From NCBI GenBank assembly GCA_018822805.1, contig JAHJJU010000057.1:1-55862 (forward strand): a DNA stretch of 55,862 nt, written 5' to 3'. A program made the translations under genes and the position numbers. The stretch's first letter is position 1. Every line of letters starts with the position of its first letter. The notes below the pieces were generated by a model. That model saw nothing but the letters and a program-made list of their open reading frames with translations, was not told where the DNA came from and ran no database searches. This document shows, one piece after another, positions 16,982 through 25,226 of the stretch. Source of the stretch: a bacterium (GTDB taxonomy: Bacteria; Campylobacterota; Campylobacteria; Campylobacterales; Sulfurovaceae).

Positions 16982-17581
16982 TTACTTTTCATACACTAAA
17001 AATGTACCATTAAAATCAAAACAACTACTCTTTACTATTGAACTATTTCTATCACAATAGGTCTCTAAAACCTGATCTTTTAAAGACAATAATAAGTATA
17101 CAAAAAGTACTATTAATCCAAATAGAATAATAAGTTTGGTAATCGGTATTCTTGAATAATATTTTGTTAATAACTTTTTAATTTCATTTGCATATTTAAA
17201 GTTTTTATCAGCTATATAACCATCATCTATTACCTTACTTGGAGAGGAATGTAATGAATTTGACAATCCAATTAATCTTTCAGAAACTATTTTAATATCA
17301 TTTTCATTCGGAATAATTCGTAAATAATACCACACATTATAAAACGGGATAATTGAAACTTTAGTTATCAAGTTACTACTATGTTTTCGTAAAATAGATG
17401 ATACATTCTCTATAGTTTCTTTATTATCTATCCCTGGATTTGAATATATATTTGCATAATAAACCATATCTCCCAAAATAGAAGCTATCTCTTTTTTCAA
17501 CTCTTGTATGGGTTCAATAATTGATTTTAATATAAACTGTCCAACTACAAAAATACTTACTGCTGATACAATATCTAACAT
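16982..17581 (-). CDS. Two-TM membrane protein of the helicase/GHKL operon
   Basis: 199-residue protein of unrecognised function. Membrane segments at about 4-26 and 146-168 flank a ~120-residue soluble region containing EPIQELKKEIASILGDMVYYANIYSNPG and the pattern RLIGLSNSLH. A short C-terminal tail has two Cys residues. Similar small membrane proteins with the ANIYSNPG / LIGLSNS signatures occur as hypothetical proteins in other bacteria (recalled, not searched). ATG at 17581 has AAGGAG overlapping the stop codon of the GHKL gene, so it is the last gene of the SNF2-GHKL operon. A membrane effector role is an attractive guess only. Confidence 0.7.
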   Translation of the reverse strand: MLDIVSAVSIFVVGQFILKSIIEPIQELKKEIASILGDMVYYANIYSNPGIDNKETIENVSSILRKHSSNLITKVSIIPFYNVWYYLRIIPNENDIKIVSERLIGLSNSLHSSPSKVIDDGYIADKNFKYANEIKKLLTKYYSRIPITKLIILFGLIVLFVYLLLSLKDQVLETYCDRNSSIVKSSCFDFNGTFLVYEK

Positions 17582-17593
17582 AAAAGTTCTCCT

Positions 17594-20500
17594 TTAATTT
17601 TCATTCCAAGCTTCAATAAATGCCACCATATGAGCTTTTGTAAATTTAATAAACTGTTCTTTTTTAAATATTTCTATATCTAAAAAAAAGACTTCATCTC
17701 GTGTAAAATTATCATTTTCATCTAACATATAAAAAGCATCATTTTTTACATCAATATCATCTTTCCCAACCCAATCATATAATTCAAAAATTTTATCTGC
17801 ATTTTCAATTTCTAATTTAGTACTTTTCTCATGTTCTTTAATTTTATCAACAAATAAGTTTTTTTGTAAATTTCTCTTAAAGATTTCATAATGCTTAAAG
17901 CATAAACAAAGAGTATTTCCTTTCCTGTTCACATCTCTAGACTTTCCAATATTTAATGACTTCATTGTATATGTATTTTGCCCCTTATCAGCAAAGGTAT
18001 CTCCACAAATTTGACAATGCCCCTCATATTCTTTATATAAAAAGTCTTGAACTTTTTCTACTTCTTTTAGGTCTTGGGTTCTATAGTTTGTCTGAGAAGT
18101 CGTAAATTTATTTTGATTATTTTTATTTTCTTCATGTTCATCTTTTTTATATCGTTCATCATCTAAAATTTGTGTTTCATTATTTCTAGCTTGTATAAAT
18201 TCTTCTGATTCACCATCTCCTTGGTTTAATACTAAAGATTCTTTAAGTTTTTGAGCATTTAGAAGTTTCAGTACCCCCTCTTCTCCTATATCTTTGAGTT
18301 CCTCTATTAAGTTCAATGGTAAACCAGTTAAATCTTCTACAATTTGTTTTTTCTTTTTATACTCCTCTTCATTCTCTTTAATATTTTTACCTAATTCAAT
18401 AGCTTGAAGCCAAATATTATCTTGTTCACATTTAAATTCGTTATGTAACATATCCCTAGATATATCTTGTGGTTTATAAAATTTACCATTTTTATCAGGA
18501 ACCCATACTTTACTTTGTAGTTGATGTAATATTGTTGAGTGATCTCTTAAATCATCTTCAGCTTTATTTGTTTTGAATTGATAATAAGCATTCTGCTTTT
18601 CTTTATTTAATTTTTTTATTGTATTCCAAATTAGTAATGAAATATTTAGATTATTAATTTCAAATAATCTATCATACTTAAATTTATAATTAGTAAATTT
18701 ACTATTTTTATTTTTATTCTTTTTTTTTATTTTAGTTATCCAAATATCATATTTATGAAAAAATGGTGTTAATTTATTTTCCTCTTTAATTGATAATTGA
18801 GTAATTACACCTAATTTCTTTAAAAACTCTATAAAAATCTTTTTCTTCTCTTTTTCTAAACTATGATAAATTTCATTTAATGAAAATAACGACTTATCAT
18901 CTTTTCCTATAGCATTCATACCTGTTTTTTCAAATGGACTGTCAATATATATTTCTTCAGGTTTTTTATATCCATCAAATTCACTCACTCTAATAAATTT
19001 ATATTCTCGAAAAAAATCAATATCAGTTTTATGTCTTTCGTAAAACCTAATAAATTTTTGAATATGCTCTAAATGTCTATCTGTTTCAACAAAGTTATTT
19101 TGATAGTTCTCTTTTAAAATAATTTCAATTTTTTCTTTCTCTCCTATCTCTTTAACACCTAGTTTTTCTAAAAAACTTTTAGCCTCTGGATTACGAAAAT
19201 ATACAGAATCTTTGACAATAAGTAGCTCTTTAATATCACTTCGTTGGGAAAAATAGCAATCTTCTTTACTAGTATTTAATGTCTCATTAGACAATAAAAT
19301 AAACTTCTTAAATTGAGGTTTGTCCTCAAAATAAGTAGATTTCTCTTGATTTAAAAATACATATAAAGCTTTAAACCACTTATCTGATTCTCCTTGAATC
19401 ATATTAACAATAGATTCATCCTTCTGATTAGCTAACTTTTCTAAAATATTAAATAGTTTTGTATCATCAAACTTCTCTATCTCAAGCATCTCTATAAAAC
19501 TCTTTTGTCTAGTTTTATATTTCAACTTTTCACTATCAAGATAATATATTTTCTCAAAGTGACGATTATAAAAATGGAACATAAAATCTTTTAATATATT
19601 TTTTGACAATACACTTCTTGCCTCTTTTGTATTTATAAGAAAACACTCTGAGGCAGACCTATGTATTCCTCTATCAGTCATTAAAAACTTCTCTTTATTA
19701 AAATATTCCACTATACTTTTTTGAATAGGCAAATAAAATTCACTTAAGTTGTCTCCATCATGAGGCATAGAAGCTAAAAATCTATAATCTAATAGTTGAT
19801 TACGTTTGAGATATTTTAAGACATCTAATAATAACTTAGAAATTAGATTTCGAAGCTCATTATTCTCTTCTAAGTCTTTGATACTATCTCGTGCAACAGT
19901 CGAAGAAAAAGGTGCATGAATATGAAACTTTAAATTACTTTTTTCTTTTTCAGCAGGAAAAAAGATAGAAACCTGACCATCATCTATAGACTTTACATAC
20001 TCCTCTTTAGTACTCTTATCAATAACAATCTCAAAGGCTACAGAAACATATAATTTCTCTTTCTTAGGTAAGGGTTTTTTAAACCTTAGCCATTTCCTAT
20101 CAGTACGATTCTTTGAATTAGTAATATTTACAATAATATCACCTGTTTCTTTTCTCTCAATATGATGAATTTTATCACCAAAGGAATATGAAATTTTCTT
20201 AATATTCGTTAAAAATAATAATGTATTATCTTTTATGTCATTAAGACCTTTATAAATTTCCCTATATGCTTCTTCTTTTGACTTGTTTGGATTATTAAAA
20301 GGAAAAACCATTAGAGTTTCTGAACTATCAGGAATAATAGATTCAATAACTGTTGGTACGACTAAATCAGATATTTCAAAACAGTATTCACCTGAATAAA
20401 TTTGAGGTGTTGAGGTATAAGCAAAAACTGCTTTAAAGCCAACTCCAAACTTTCCTATTTTATTAATGTCATTTACACTAGTACCATTTGCAATACTAGT

Positions 20501-20755
20501 AATACCATCAATATGTTCCTTATTAAACTTCTCTCCATTATGTGTAAATCTTAATTCATCTTCAACTAGTTTAAATTTAACTTCTGTGCCTTCCTTGTCT
20601 TCGGCATTTTGTAAAAGTTCATAAATAAAATGTGCATTATCAGGATATAAATCTGTTAAAAGTTTTTTAATACCTTCATCAAAAGAATTTTCTTTACTTA
20701 CTCTTACCCAATCTTCTCGCTTTTTAGTTAACTTACTAAAATCAACCTTATTCAT
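17594..20755 (-). CDS. Sacsin-like GHKL ATPase with C-terminal HNH-like zinc module
   Basis: Large cytoplasmic protein of about 1053 residues. The N-terminus is a GHKL (Hsp90/MutL/sacsin-type) ATPase: N-box ELLQNAEDKEG near 46-56, a degenerate D-x-G box (THNGEKF near 71-77) and IGKFGVGFKAVF near 100-111. The middle ~700 residues are Lys/Glu-rich and unrecognised. Near 914-954 CQIC and LCLCFKH form a C-x2-C ... C-x-C-x2-H zinc knuckle like those at the ends of bacterial sacsin-like/HNH proteins. The start is placed at 20755 (or 20758) because GGAGGGG lies just upstream and the ATG overlaps the SNF2 stop. The longer frame to 20800 lies inside the helicase. Base composition is markedly AT-rich, suggesting transfer. 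Confidence 0.8.
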   Translation of the reverse strand: MNKVDFSKLTKKREDWVRVSKENSFDEGIKKLLTDLYPDNAHFIYELLQNAEDKEGTEVKFKLVEDELRFTHNGEKFNKEHIDGITSIANGTSVNDINKIGKFGVGFKAVFAYTSTPQIYSGEYCFEISDLVVPTVIESIIPDSSETLMVFPFNNPNKSKEEAYREIYKGLNDIKDNTLLFLTNIKKISYSFGDKIHHIERKETGDIIVNITNSKNRTDRKWLRFKKPLPKKEKLYVSVAFEIVIDKSTKEEYVKSIDDGQVSIFFPAEKEKSNLKFHIHAPFSSTVARDSIKDLEENNELRNLISKLLLDVLKYLKRNQLLDYRFLASMPHDGDNLSEFYLPIQKSIVEYFNKEKFLMTDRGIHRSASECFLINTKEARSVLSKNILKDFMFHFYNRHFEKIYYLDSEKLKYKTRQKSFIEMLEIEKFDDTKLFNILEKLANQKDESIVNMIQGESDKWFKALYVFLNQEKSTYFEDKPQFKKFILLSNETLNTSKEDCYFSQRSDIKELLIVKDSVYFRNPEAKSFLEKLGVKEIGEKEKIEIILKENYQNNFVETDRHLEHIQKFIRFYERHKTDIDFFREYKFIRVSEFDGYKKPEEIYIDSPFEKTGMNAIGKDDKSLFSLNEIYHSLEKEKKKIFIEFLKKLGVITQLSIKEENKLTPFFHKYDIWITKIKKKNKNKNSKFTNYKFKYDRLFEINNLNISLLIWNTIKKLNKEKQNAYYQFKTNKAEDDLRDHSTILHQLQSKVWVPDKNGKFYKPQDISRDMLHNEFKCEQDNIWLQAIELGKNIKENEEEYKKKKQIVEDLTGLPLNLIEELKDIGEEGVLKLLNAQKLKESLVLNQGDGESEEFIQARNNETQILDDERYKKDEHEENKNNQNKFTTSQTNYRTQDLKEVEKVQDFLYKEYEGHCQICGDTFADKGQNTYTMKSLNIGKSRDVNRKGNTLCLCFKHYEIFKRNLQKNLFVDKIKEHEKSTKLEIENADKIFELYDWVGKDDIDVKNDAFYMLDENDNFTRDEVFFLDIEIFKKEQFIKFTKAHMVAFIEAWNEN

Positions 20756-23654
20756 CATCCCCTCCAATATAAACCAGTCCCAAAACCTCAAACCCCTCAA
20801 AAACCTCTTTCATACCCATCAACTCAGCCATCTTCTCATCTCTCTTCATTTCCAAGTTACTAACCTCCCCCACTCGCATACGCAAAATATCCTCTTGCTG
20901 TACCTTATTTTGTAATCGCTTGGTTTTAGCAATCTGTTTTTCAAAATAGCTACTTATAGAATCTATTTTTATATCTATCAGCCTATTTTGTGTTTGTATC
21001 TCTTTTTCTTTATGCTTCTGAACCGATTGAATTATTTGAGCATTGGCTTTTTGTTTAATGCTCTCTAAATTCATTTTAGGTTGCATCGTTGTACTACTAC
21101 ATACCGATATAAACTCAAAATAATCCAACTCATCTACTTTTGAAAGTAGCTCATCTAAAACCAAAACGCGTATCATGGACTTTGTTTTTAAACCCTTGAA
21201 ATCTACTCGGTAAATAATGGCATAAGCATTTTTATAAGTAGCATGAGCCAATGTGCCATAAAGTGTTTTATGTTTTTTATCTTTGGTTATTATAGAAATA
21301 ATCGGATGATTTAAATACAAGTAGAGCGTTTCTAATTTATCATTATTGTTAGTGATAAAACTTACTTTTAATTCGTTTTGTCTCTGCAATTTTTGTAAAA
21401 CAGTTCGTTCTTTTTTATAGTTTAAAGCATCTTTGCGTTTATCACTCACACTAGTTTTTAAATGATTAAAAAGCTGTTTTAAATGTTCACTAGAAAGCTT
21501 AACCGACCCATCTTTCAACCCCAAAAACTTAATGCCTTGCTCATTCAAAAAGTCAATAAACACCTTTTTACTCTGCTCTTGAAGAAGGGTTACTTTCTTG
21601 CTATTTAAAAAGCTCTCTTCTTTGGCTTTATGGTTTAGGTCATTGTTAATTAGTTGTTCTATATGGCTATTTTGCTCTTTTATCTCAGATTTTTGACGTT
21701 GAAGTGCCAACTCTTCTAGGTCTACTTTTTTGGCTATTTCTTCATCTGAAAGGGTCAAAAGTTCTGATATATTTAACTGCTTATCAAAATCTCCTAAAAT
21801 CGGCTCTAATTCACCTATAGAGTTTTCAAAAATACCAAGTTTAGTATAGAGTCGGTTATAGATTCTGTCTTCTATAGAACCTGTAATACAAAGGTTAAAA
21901 ATATGCAACTTATCAAACCTCTGTCCGATACGGTCTATTCTACCTATCCGTTGCTCTACACGCATAGGATTCCATGGGAGGTCGTAGTTGATGACCACAT
22001 TACAAAACTGCATATCCAATCCCTCACTACCTACCTCTGAAGAGAGCAAAATATCAAACTCTCCTCTTTTAAACGCTTTGATTTTGGCAAATCGTTCTTC
22101 TATGCTAAAATCTCCGTGAATCTTACCCACACTATAACCCAAACTTTGTAATTTTGTCTCTAAATAATTCAATGTTTTTTTGAAAAAAGAGAAGACAATC
22201 ATCTGTTGTATCTTTTGAGCATGTAACTCTTTAATCACCTTTTCAAACGCTAAAAACTTAGAATCCTCTTTACCTATCTTTATACCTTTACTTATAATGT
22301 CATCCAAAAATCGCATTGCCTCTTTTTCAATGGCTAAATCTTGATGATACTCCTCTAAGTCATCTAGGTCTTTAATAAAAAGTTTACCACTCTTTTTAAT
22401 TCCTTTAAAACTCTCTAACGAAGCCATCATCGACGAACTTGCCATGCGTTCAGGCATAATGGTTATAAAACCTTGTGGAGTAGTTGGATTTAAAAACTTA
22501 ACAAACTCTATAACAGCATCATAATAAGCTTGTTCTGTTTGAGTTAGTGCAATACTCATAGAAATGGCATTTCTAGGAAGTGAACGCCCTACATCTTTTT
22601 TCTTGGTACGGTTAATTATAAAACTTAGATGGTCGGCTAAAGTCAACCTATCTATCAGTTCAACTCTTTGACTACTTAGGAGAGTTTGCAGAGTTGCTAT
22701 GTCATTAAAAATCTCTTGAAGCTCTATTGGAAATTCCTCATTTATATTCTCTTGTGCAAAGGCTTGTATCTCTTCTATTGGGTAACTATTTCGTATCAGA
22801 GCAATAAGTTTATGTATGGTCGCATTTGGGCGTATCATCTTTTGAAAATAGTCAAAATCTTTAAAGTAGTCATTATCTAAAAGAGAAAGAATATTAAAAA
22901 GGTCTTCCAAAGAGTTCTGTACAGGTGTAGCTGTCAAAAATAAAATATGTTCAGAACGAGAAGTAATCATCTGCCCACTTTTAAAAGTAGAGGTCTCATA
23001 ATTACGCATGGTATGAGCCTCATCCATAATCAAAAAGTCCACTTCAAAAAAGCTATTTTCCATTTTTTTCATCACGCGTTCATCTCTTAGCGTATGATAA
23101 GAGATAATAACTTTTTCATTGAAAAGTCGTGAACTACTGTGTGTATCAAACTCATCTATCAAGTTCATAAATTGACTGCTTTTATAGATTTCAAAATGTT
23201 CATCAAAGCGTATGGCTAACTCTTCTTTCCACTTAAAGGTTAACGATGAAGGAACAACAATAAGTGAAATCTTTAACTCTTCTCTTTTATCTATCTCTTT
23301 AAATATCATCCCAGCTTCAATGGTCTTACCCAAGCCCACTTCATCAGCTATCAACACACGAGAATTCTCAGAATTTAAAAACTTAATAAGTGGTTTATAC
23401 TGGTGAGGTTCAGGAGTGAGCCGATTGGTATTATAAGAGTAAAGAATATCACTCAAAGGATTTTTCATGCAGTTTATAAAAACATTCTCTTTTAGCTCAT
23501 CAAGTGAAGAGAGCTTTAGCCCTTCCCCTTCAAAAGCTAGGTCATCTATCGAGACGGTTTTATAATCGTTGTCTAAGAGTATTTCACAATAGCCGTCAGT
23601 TTGACTTATGATAATGGTGTTTTGATTGGTTGGTTTGTAAATGGCTTTTTTCAA
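20748..23654 (-). CDS. SNF2/RapA-like helicase
   Basis: 968-residue superfamily 2 DNA translocase of the SNF2/RapA group. Motif I GLGKT at 107-111, motif II DEAH at 211-214, motif III TATP at 241-244, and helicase C-terminal motifs SSEVGSEGLDMQF with QRIGRIDRIGQ at 568-578. Long coiled C-terminal region of about 620-940. Such enzymes move along dsDNA and remodel bound protein; standalone forms are found in several phage-defence systems. Start is TTG at 23654 (KKAIYKPTNQ), with GGGA seven bases upstream. It leads a three-gene operon with the GHKL ATPase (overlapping stop/start) and the two-TM protein. Promoter with an inverted repeat sits immediately upstream. Confidence 0.9.
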   Translation of the reverse strand: MKKAIYKPTNQNTIIISQTDGYCEILLDNDYKTVSIDDLAFEGEGLKLSSLDELKENVFINCMKNPLSDILYSYNTNRLTPEPHQYKPLIKFLNSENSRVLIADEVGLGKTIEAGMIFKEIDKREELKISLIVVPSSLTFKWKEELAIRFDEHFEIYKSSQFMNLIDEFDTHSSSRLFNEKVIISYHTLRDERVMKKMENSFFEVDFLIMDEAHTMRNYETSTFKSGQMITSRSEHILFLTATPVQNSLEDLFNILSLLDNDYFKDFDYFQKMIRPNATIHKLIALIRNSYPIEEIQAFAQENINEEFPIELQEIFNDIATLQTLLSSQRVELIDRLTLADHLSFIINRTKKKDVGRSLPRNAISMSIALTQTEQAYYDAVIEFVKFLNPTTPQGFITIMPERMASSSMMASLESFKGIKKSGKLFIKDLDDLEEYHQDLAIEKEAMRFLDDIISKGIKIGKEDSKFLAFEKVIKELHAQKIQQMIVFSFFKKTLNYLETKLQSLGYSVGKIHGDFSIEERFAKIKAFKRGEFDILLSSEVGSEGLDMQFCNVVINYDLPWNPMRVEQRIGRIDRIGQRFDKLHIFNLCITGSIEDRIYNRLYTKLGIFENSIGELEPILGDFDKQLNISELLTLSDEEIAKKVDLEELALQRQKSEIKEQNSHIEQLINNDLNHKAKEESFLNSKKVTLLQEQSKKVFIDFLNEQGIKFLGLKDGSVKLSSEHLKQLFNHLKTSVSDKRKDALNYKKERTVLQKLQRQNELKVSFITNNNDKLETLYLYLNHPIISIITKDKKHKTLYGTLAHATYKNAYAIIYRVDFKGLKTKSMIRVLVLDELLSKVDELDYFEFISVCSSTTMQPKMNLESIKQKANAQIIQSVQKHKEKEIQTQNRLIDIKIDSISSYFEKQIAKTKRLQNKVQQEDILRMRVGEVSNLEMKRDEKMAELMGMKEVFEGFEVLGLVYIGGDDE

Positions 23655-23666
23655 GTGAGTTCCCTA

Positions 23667-23697
23667 TTTTCAGTTGATAGACTATTATAACTGAAAA
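23667..23697 (-). promoter_or_regulatory. Promoter and candidate operator of the SNF2 operon
   Basis: On the minus strand a TATAAT (23689-23684) lies between the arms of a 9-bp inverted repeat, TTTTCAGTT at 23667-23675 and AACTGAAAA at 23689-23697. A repressor bound to the repeat would cover the -10. The small HTH protein encoded at 24018 is a possible binder. Confidence 0.45.
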
Positions 23698-23860
23698 CAA
23701 AAAAATATATTATTATTTAAGTATCATATACCTCACTTCACGTATATCAAGCTATAATTTGCCATTTCAAATTTTAACACAAAATAATAATATATCAAAT
23801 TGTCATATTTCCGTAGTTAATTCAATTCAAAATCATGTTATTTTCTTTATGCCGATATTT

Positions 23861-23880
23861 GGTGCGTTGGGAAACGCACC
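23861..23880. repeat. GGTGCGTT hairpin element
   Basis: Perfect 8-bp stem GGTGCGTT / AACGCACC with loop GGGA, followed by CTAC. It has the same outline (GGTGC ... GCACCCTAC) as the palindromes after the malic enzyme gene. Confidence 0.5.
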
Positions 23881-23898
23881 CTACTTCTATGTAAACCC

Positions 23899-23929
23899 CA
23901 AAAACCACCCGACCCAAAAAACACCCCAC
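23899..23929. repeat. C-rich degenerate repeat, copy 2
   Basis: CAAAAACCACCCGACCC and following bases, similar to 14972-14999; followed by TACTTAAAATGTT, as copy 1 is followed by a TTTAAGTT stretch. Confidence 0.3.
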
Positions 23930-23966
23930 ATACTTAAAATGTTACTTTGTAAAAAGAGGATACTTA

Positions 23967-24003
23967 AAAACTCTCTTAAGAAAAGGGGAGTTTTTGCTAT
24001 AAT
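23967..24003 (+). promoter_or_regulatory. Promoter of the small HTH gene with inverted repeat
   Basis: Extended -10 TGCTATAAT (TATAAT at 23998-24003) directly after a 7-bp inverted repeat, AAAACTC at 23967-23973 and GAGTTTT at 23988-23994. It could be an autoregulatory site for the HTH protein. Confidence 0.45.
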
Positions 24004-24017
24004 CTTTTCAAAAAGGA

Positions 24018-24272
24018 GTGGTGATTTTGGAAGAAAAAGAGATGCATTTGGTTAAAAAAGTTTCTAAAGAGTTGGGGTTGACTTATAAAGAATTGGGAGA
24101 AGCCATTGGATATAGTGAAGGTAATTTAAGACGTTCTGTATCAAAAAATCAACTTAGTGGACAACTAAAAAAAGCTATAGAACTTTATTTAGAAATTGTT
24201 AAACTAAGAGAAAAAGAAGAAAGAATAAAAAAATCAAAAGAATTAATAGTAACTTTATTAGAAGATATTTAA
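24018..24272 (+). CDS. Small helix-turn-helix protein
   Basis: Up to 84 residues; an XRE/phage repressor-like HTH is suggested by KELGLTYKELGEAIGYSEGNLRRSVSKNQLS, where LTYKELGEAIGYSEGNLRR has the helix-turn-helix spacing. It is followed by an amphipathic helical tail rich in Lys and Glu. The start is uncertain: GTG at 24018 or 24021 or TTG at 24027; AGGAG at 24013-24017 best suits the TTG. It sits between the SNF2 operon (divergent) and the winged-helix gene, where a regulator of either would be expected. No exact family assigned. Confidence 0.6.
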   Translation: MVILEEKEMHLVKKVSKELGLTYKELGEAIGYSEGNLRRSVSKNQLSGQLKKAIELYLEIVKLREKEERIKKSKELIVTLLEDI

Positions 24273-24302
24273 TATAAAAAAGAATTTATAACTACTTTTT
24301 TC

Positions 24303-24331
24303 TTGACAAAAATAAAATAATATCCTACAAT
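24303..24331 (+). promoter_or_regulatory. Consensus-like promoter of the winged-helix gene
   Basis: TTGACA at 24303-24308, a 17-base spacer, and TACAAT at 24326-24331, one of the best sigma-70-type promoters in the window. It sits 30 bases before the ATG at 24362. Confidence 0.65.
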
Positions 24332-24361
24332 GCCAAATATCAAAAAAATATAAGGCAAAAA

Positions 24362-25180
24362 ATGGAACTCGAACCCATAGAAAATCCCATTGTTATTCAT
24401 CCGCATTTGTTGCAACGGTTTTTAAAGCATGGCAAAGATTATGCAAACCTTTTAGCCTTGTATAGCTTTTATCTGTATCATGCACAACTCCAAAAAACAA
24501 ACCAACCTTTAGCCACCGATGAGTTTACAAGAAAAGGGATGAATTGGGCAATGGATAGGGTTAAAAAAACCAAAAAACTTTTAAAAGAGATGAATTTAAT
24601 AGAGGTCGTACAAAAAGAAAAATACTATTATGTGCATCTTTTTTTTATCTACACCAAGAAGAAGATTGGCGAGATTCTTGGGAACGCTACAACTAGCCAT
24701 AAAAAGAATGCAACCCCTAAAAAAGAGACCAAAGAAGCAACAACCGAGCCAAAAAATGAGCCAACTTTATTGAACAGTTGGCTTCTTTATTGTGATAAAA
24801 ACGCCATAAAATATAGTAAAAACAATCTAAAATATTGGAACAAAAAGCTTGAAAATAGAGTCACCATCGACCAACAAGAAGCCATTTATAACGCCATAAA
24901 AAAAGGGTGGAAAGATTTTTATTTGGTTGCTATTAAAGATTCAAAATACCATAAATTTTTAGGAAAAAGTCTGATGATGGAGAAAGATTGCGATACATTA
25001 ATAGATATTGCGTTTAAAGAAAACAGGTTTATCTATCGGTTCAAAAACATCAAAATCACCACCACCGAGCCACCATCAAAGCTTTTTGAACGGTACGGTT
25101 ATGAGAAAAATGAGGTAAAAACCGCCCCCATGGTCTCACGCGTTCAACGTAGGATTTTGGGATTGATTCAGAGGTTTTGA
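24362..25180 (+). CDS. Winged-helix, replication-like protein of a mobile element
   Basis: 272-residue basic protein I cannot assign to a named family. Residues ~10-85 look like a winged-helix DNA-binding domain (LLALYSFYLYHAQ ... FTRKGMNWAMDRVKKTKKLL ... MNLIEVVQKEKYYYVHL). A Lys/Thr-rich linker (110-130) follows. The C-terminal part (LLNSWLLYC ... YWNKKLENR ... IYNAIKKGWKDFYLV) recalls the C-terminal modules of phage replication proteins. That reading is tentative. It has a strong promoter and AAGG before the ATG and ends 46 bases before ATPase copy B. A decayed copy of its last ~110 bases lies at 27571-27680, showing that this gene has been duplicated locally. Confidence 0.55.
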   Translation: MELEPIENPIVIHPHLLQRFLKHGKDYANLLALYSFYLYHAQLQKTNQPLATDEFTRKGMNWAMDRVKKTKKLLKEMNLIEVVQKEKYYYVHLFFIYTKKKIGEILGNATTSHKKNATPKKETKEATTEPKNEPTLLNSWLLYCDKNAIKYSKNNLKYWNKKLENRVTIDQQEAIYNAIKKGWKDFYLVAIKDSKYHKFLGKSLMMEKDCDTLIDIAFKENRFIYRFKNIKITTTEPPSKLFERYGYEKNEVKTAPMVSRVQRRILGLIQRF

Positions 25181-25191
25181 GGTCGATTATA

Positions 25192-25226
25192 AGTATAATC
25201 AAACAGATAAAAGAGAAGGTAAAAAA
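25192..25226 (+). promoter_or_regulatory. Duplicated promoter and leader of AAA-ATPase copy B
   Basis: TATAAT at 25194-25199 and AGAAGG before the ATG; the block from 25192 matches the leader of copy A at 15025. Confidence 0.5.

Larger units (their letters stand above)
23655..24017. other. Intergenic region of the island (363 bases)
   Basis: No gene seen. In order it holds the SNF2 promoter and inverted repeat (23667-23697), an AT-rich stretch, the GGTGCGTT hairpin (23861-23880), a C-rich repeat (23899-23929) and the HTH gene promoter (23967-24003). Confidence 0.5.

Noticed and set aside
20756-20800. Longer N-terminus for the GHKL ATPase (MRGLRFWDWF…)
   Set aside because: It lies wholly inside the 3' end of the helicase gene; the GGAGGGG ribosome-binding site and the GHKL family start both favour 20755.
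16982-23654. Operon as a DISARM or BREX locus
   Set aside because: Only the SNF2 helicase is suggestive; drmA/drmB, pglZ, brxC and methyltransferase genes are absent from the window.
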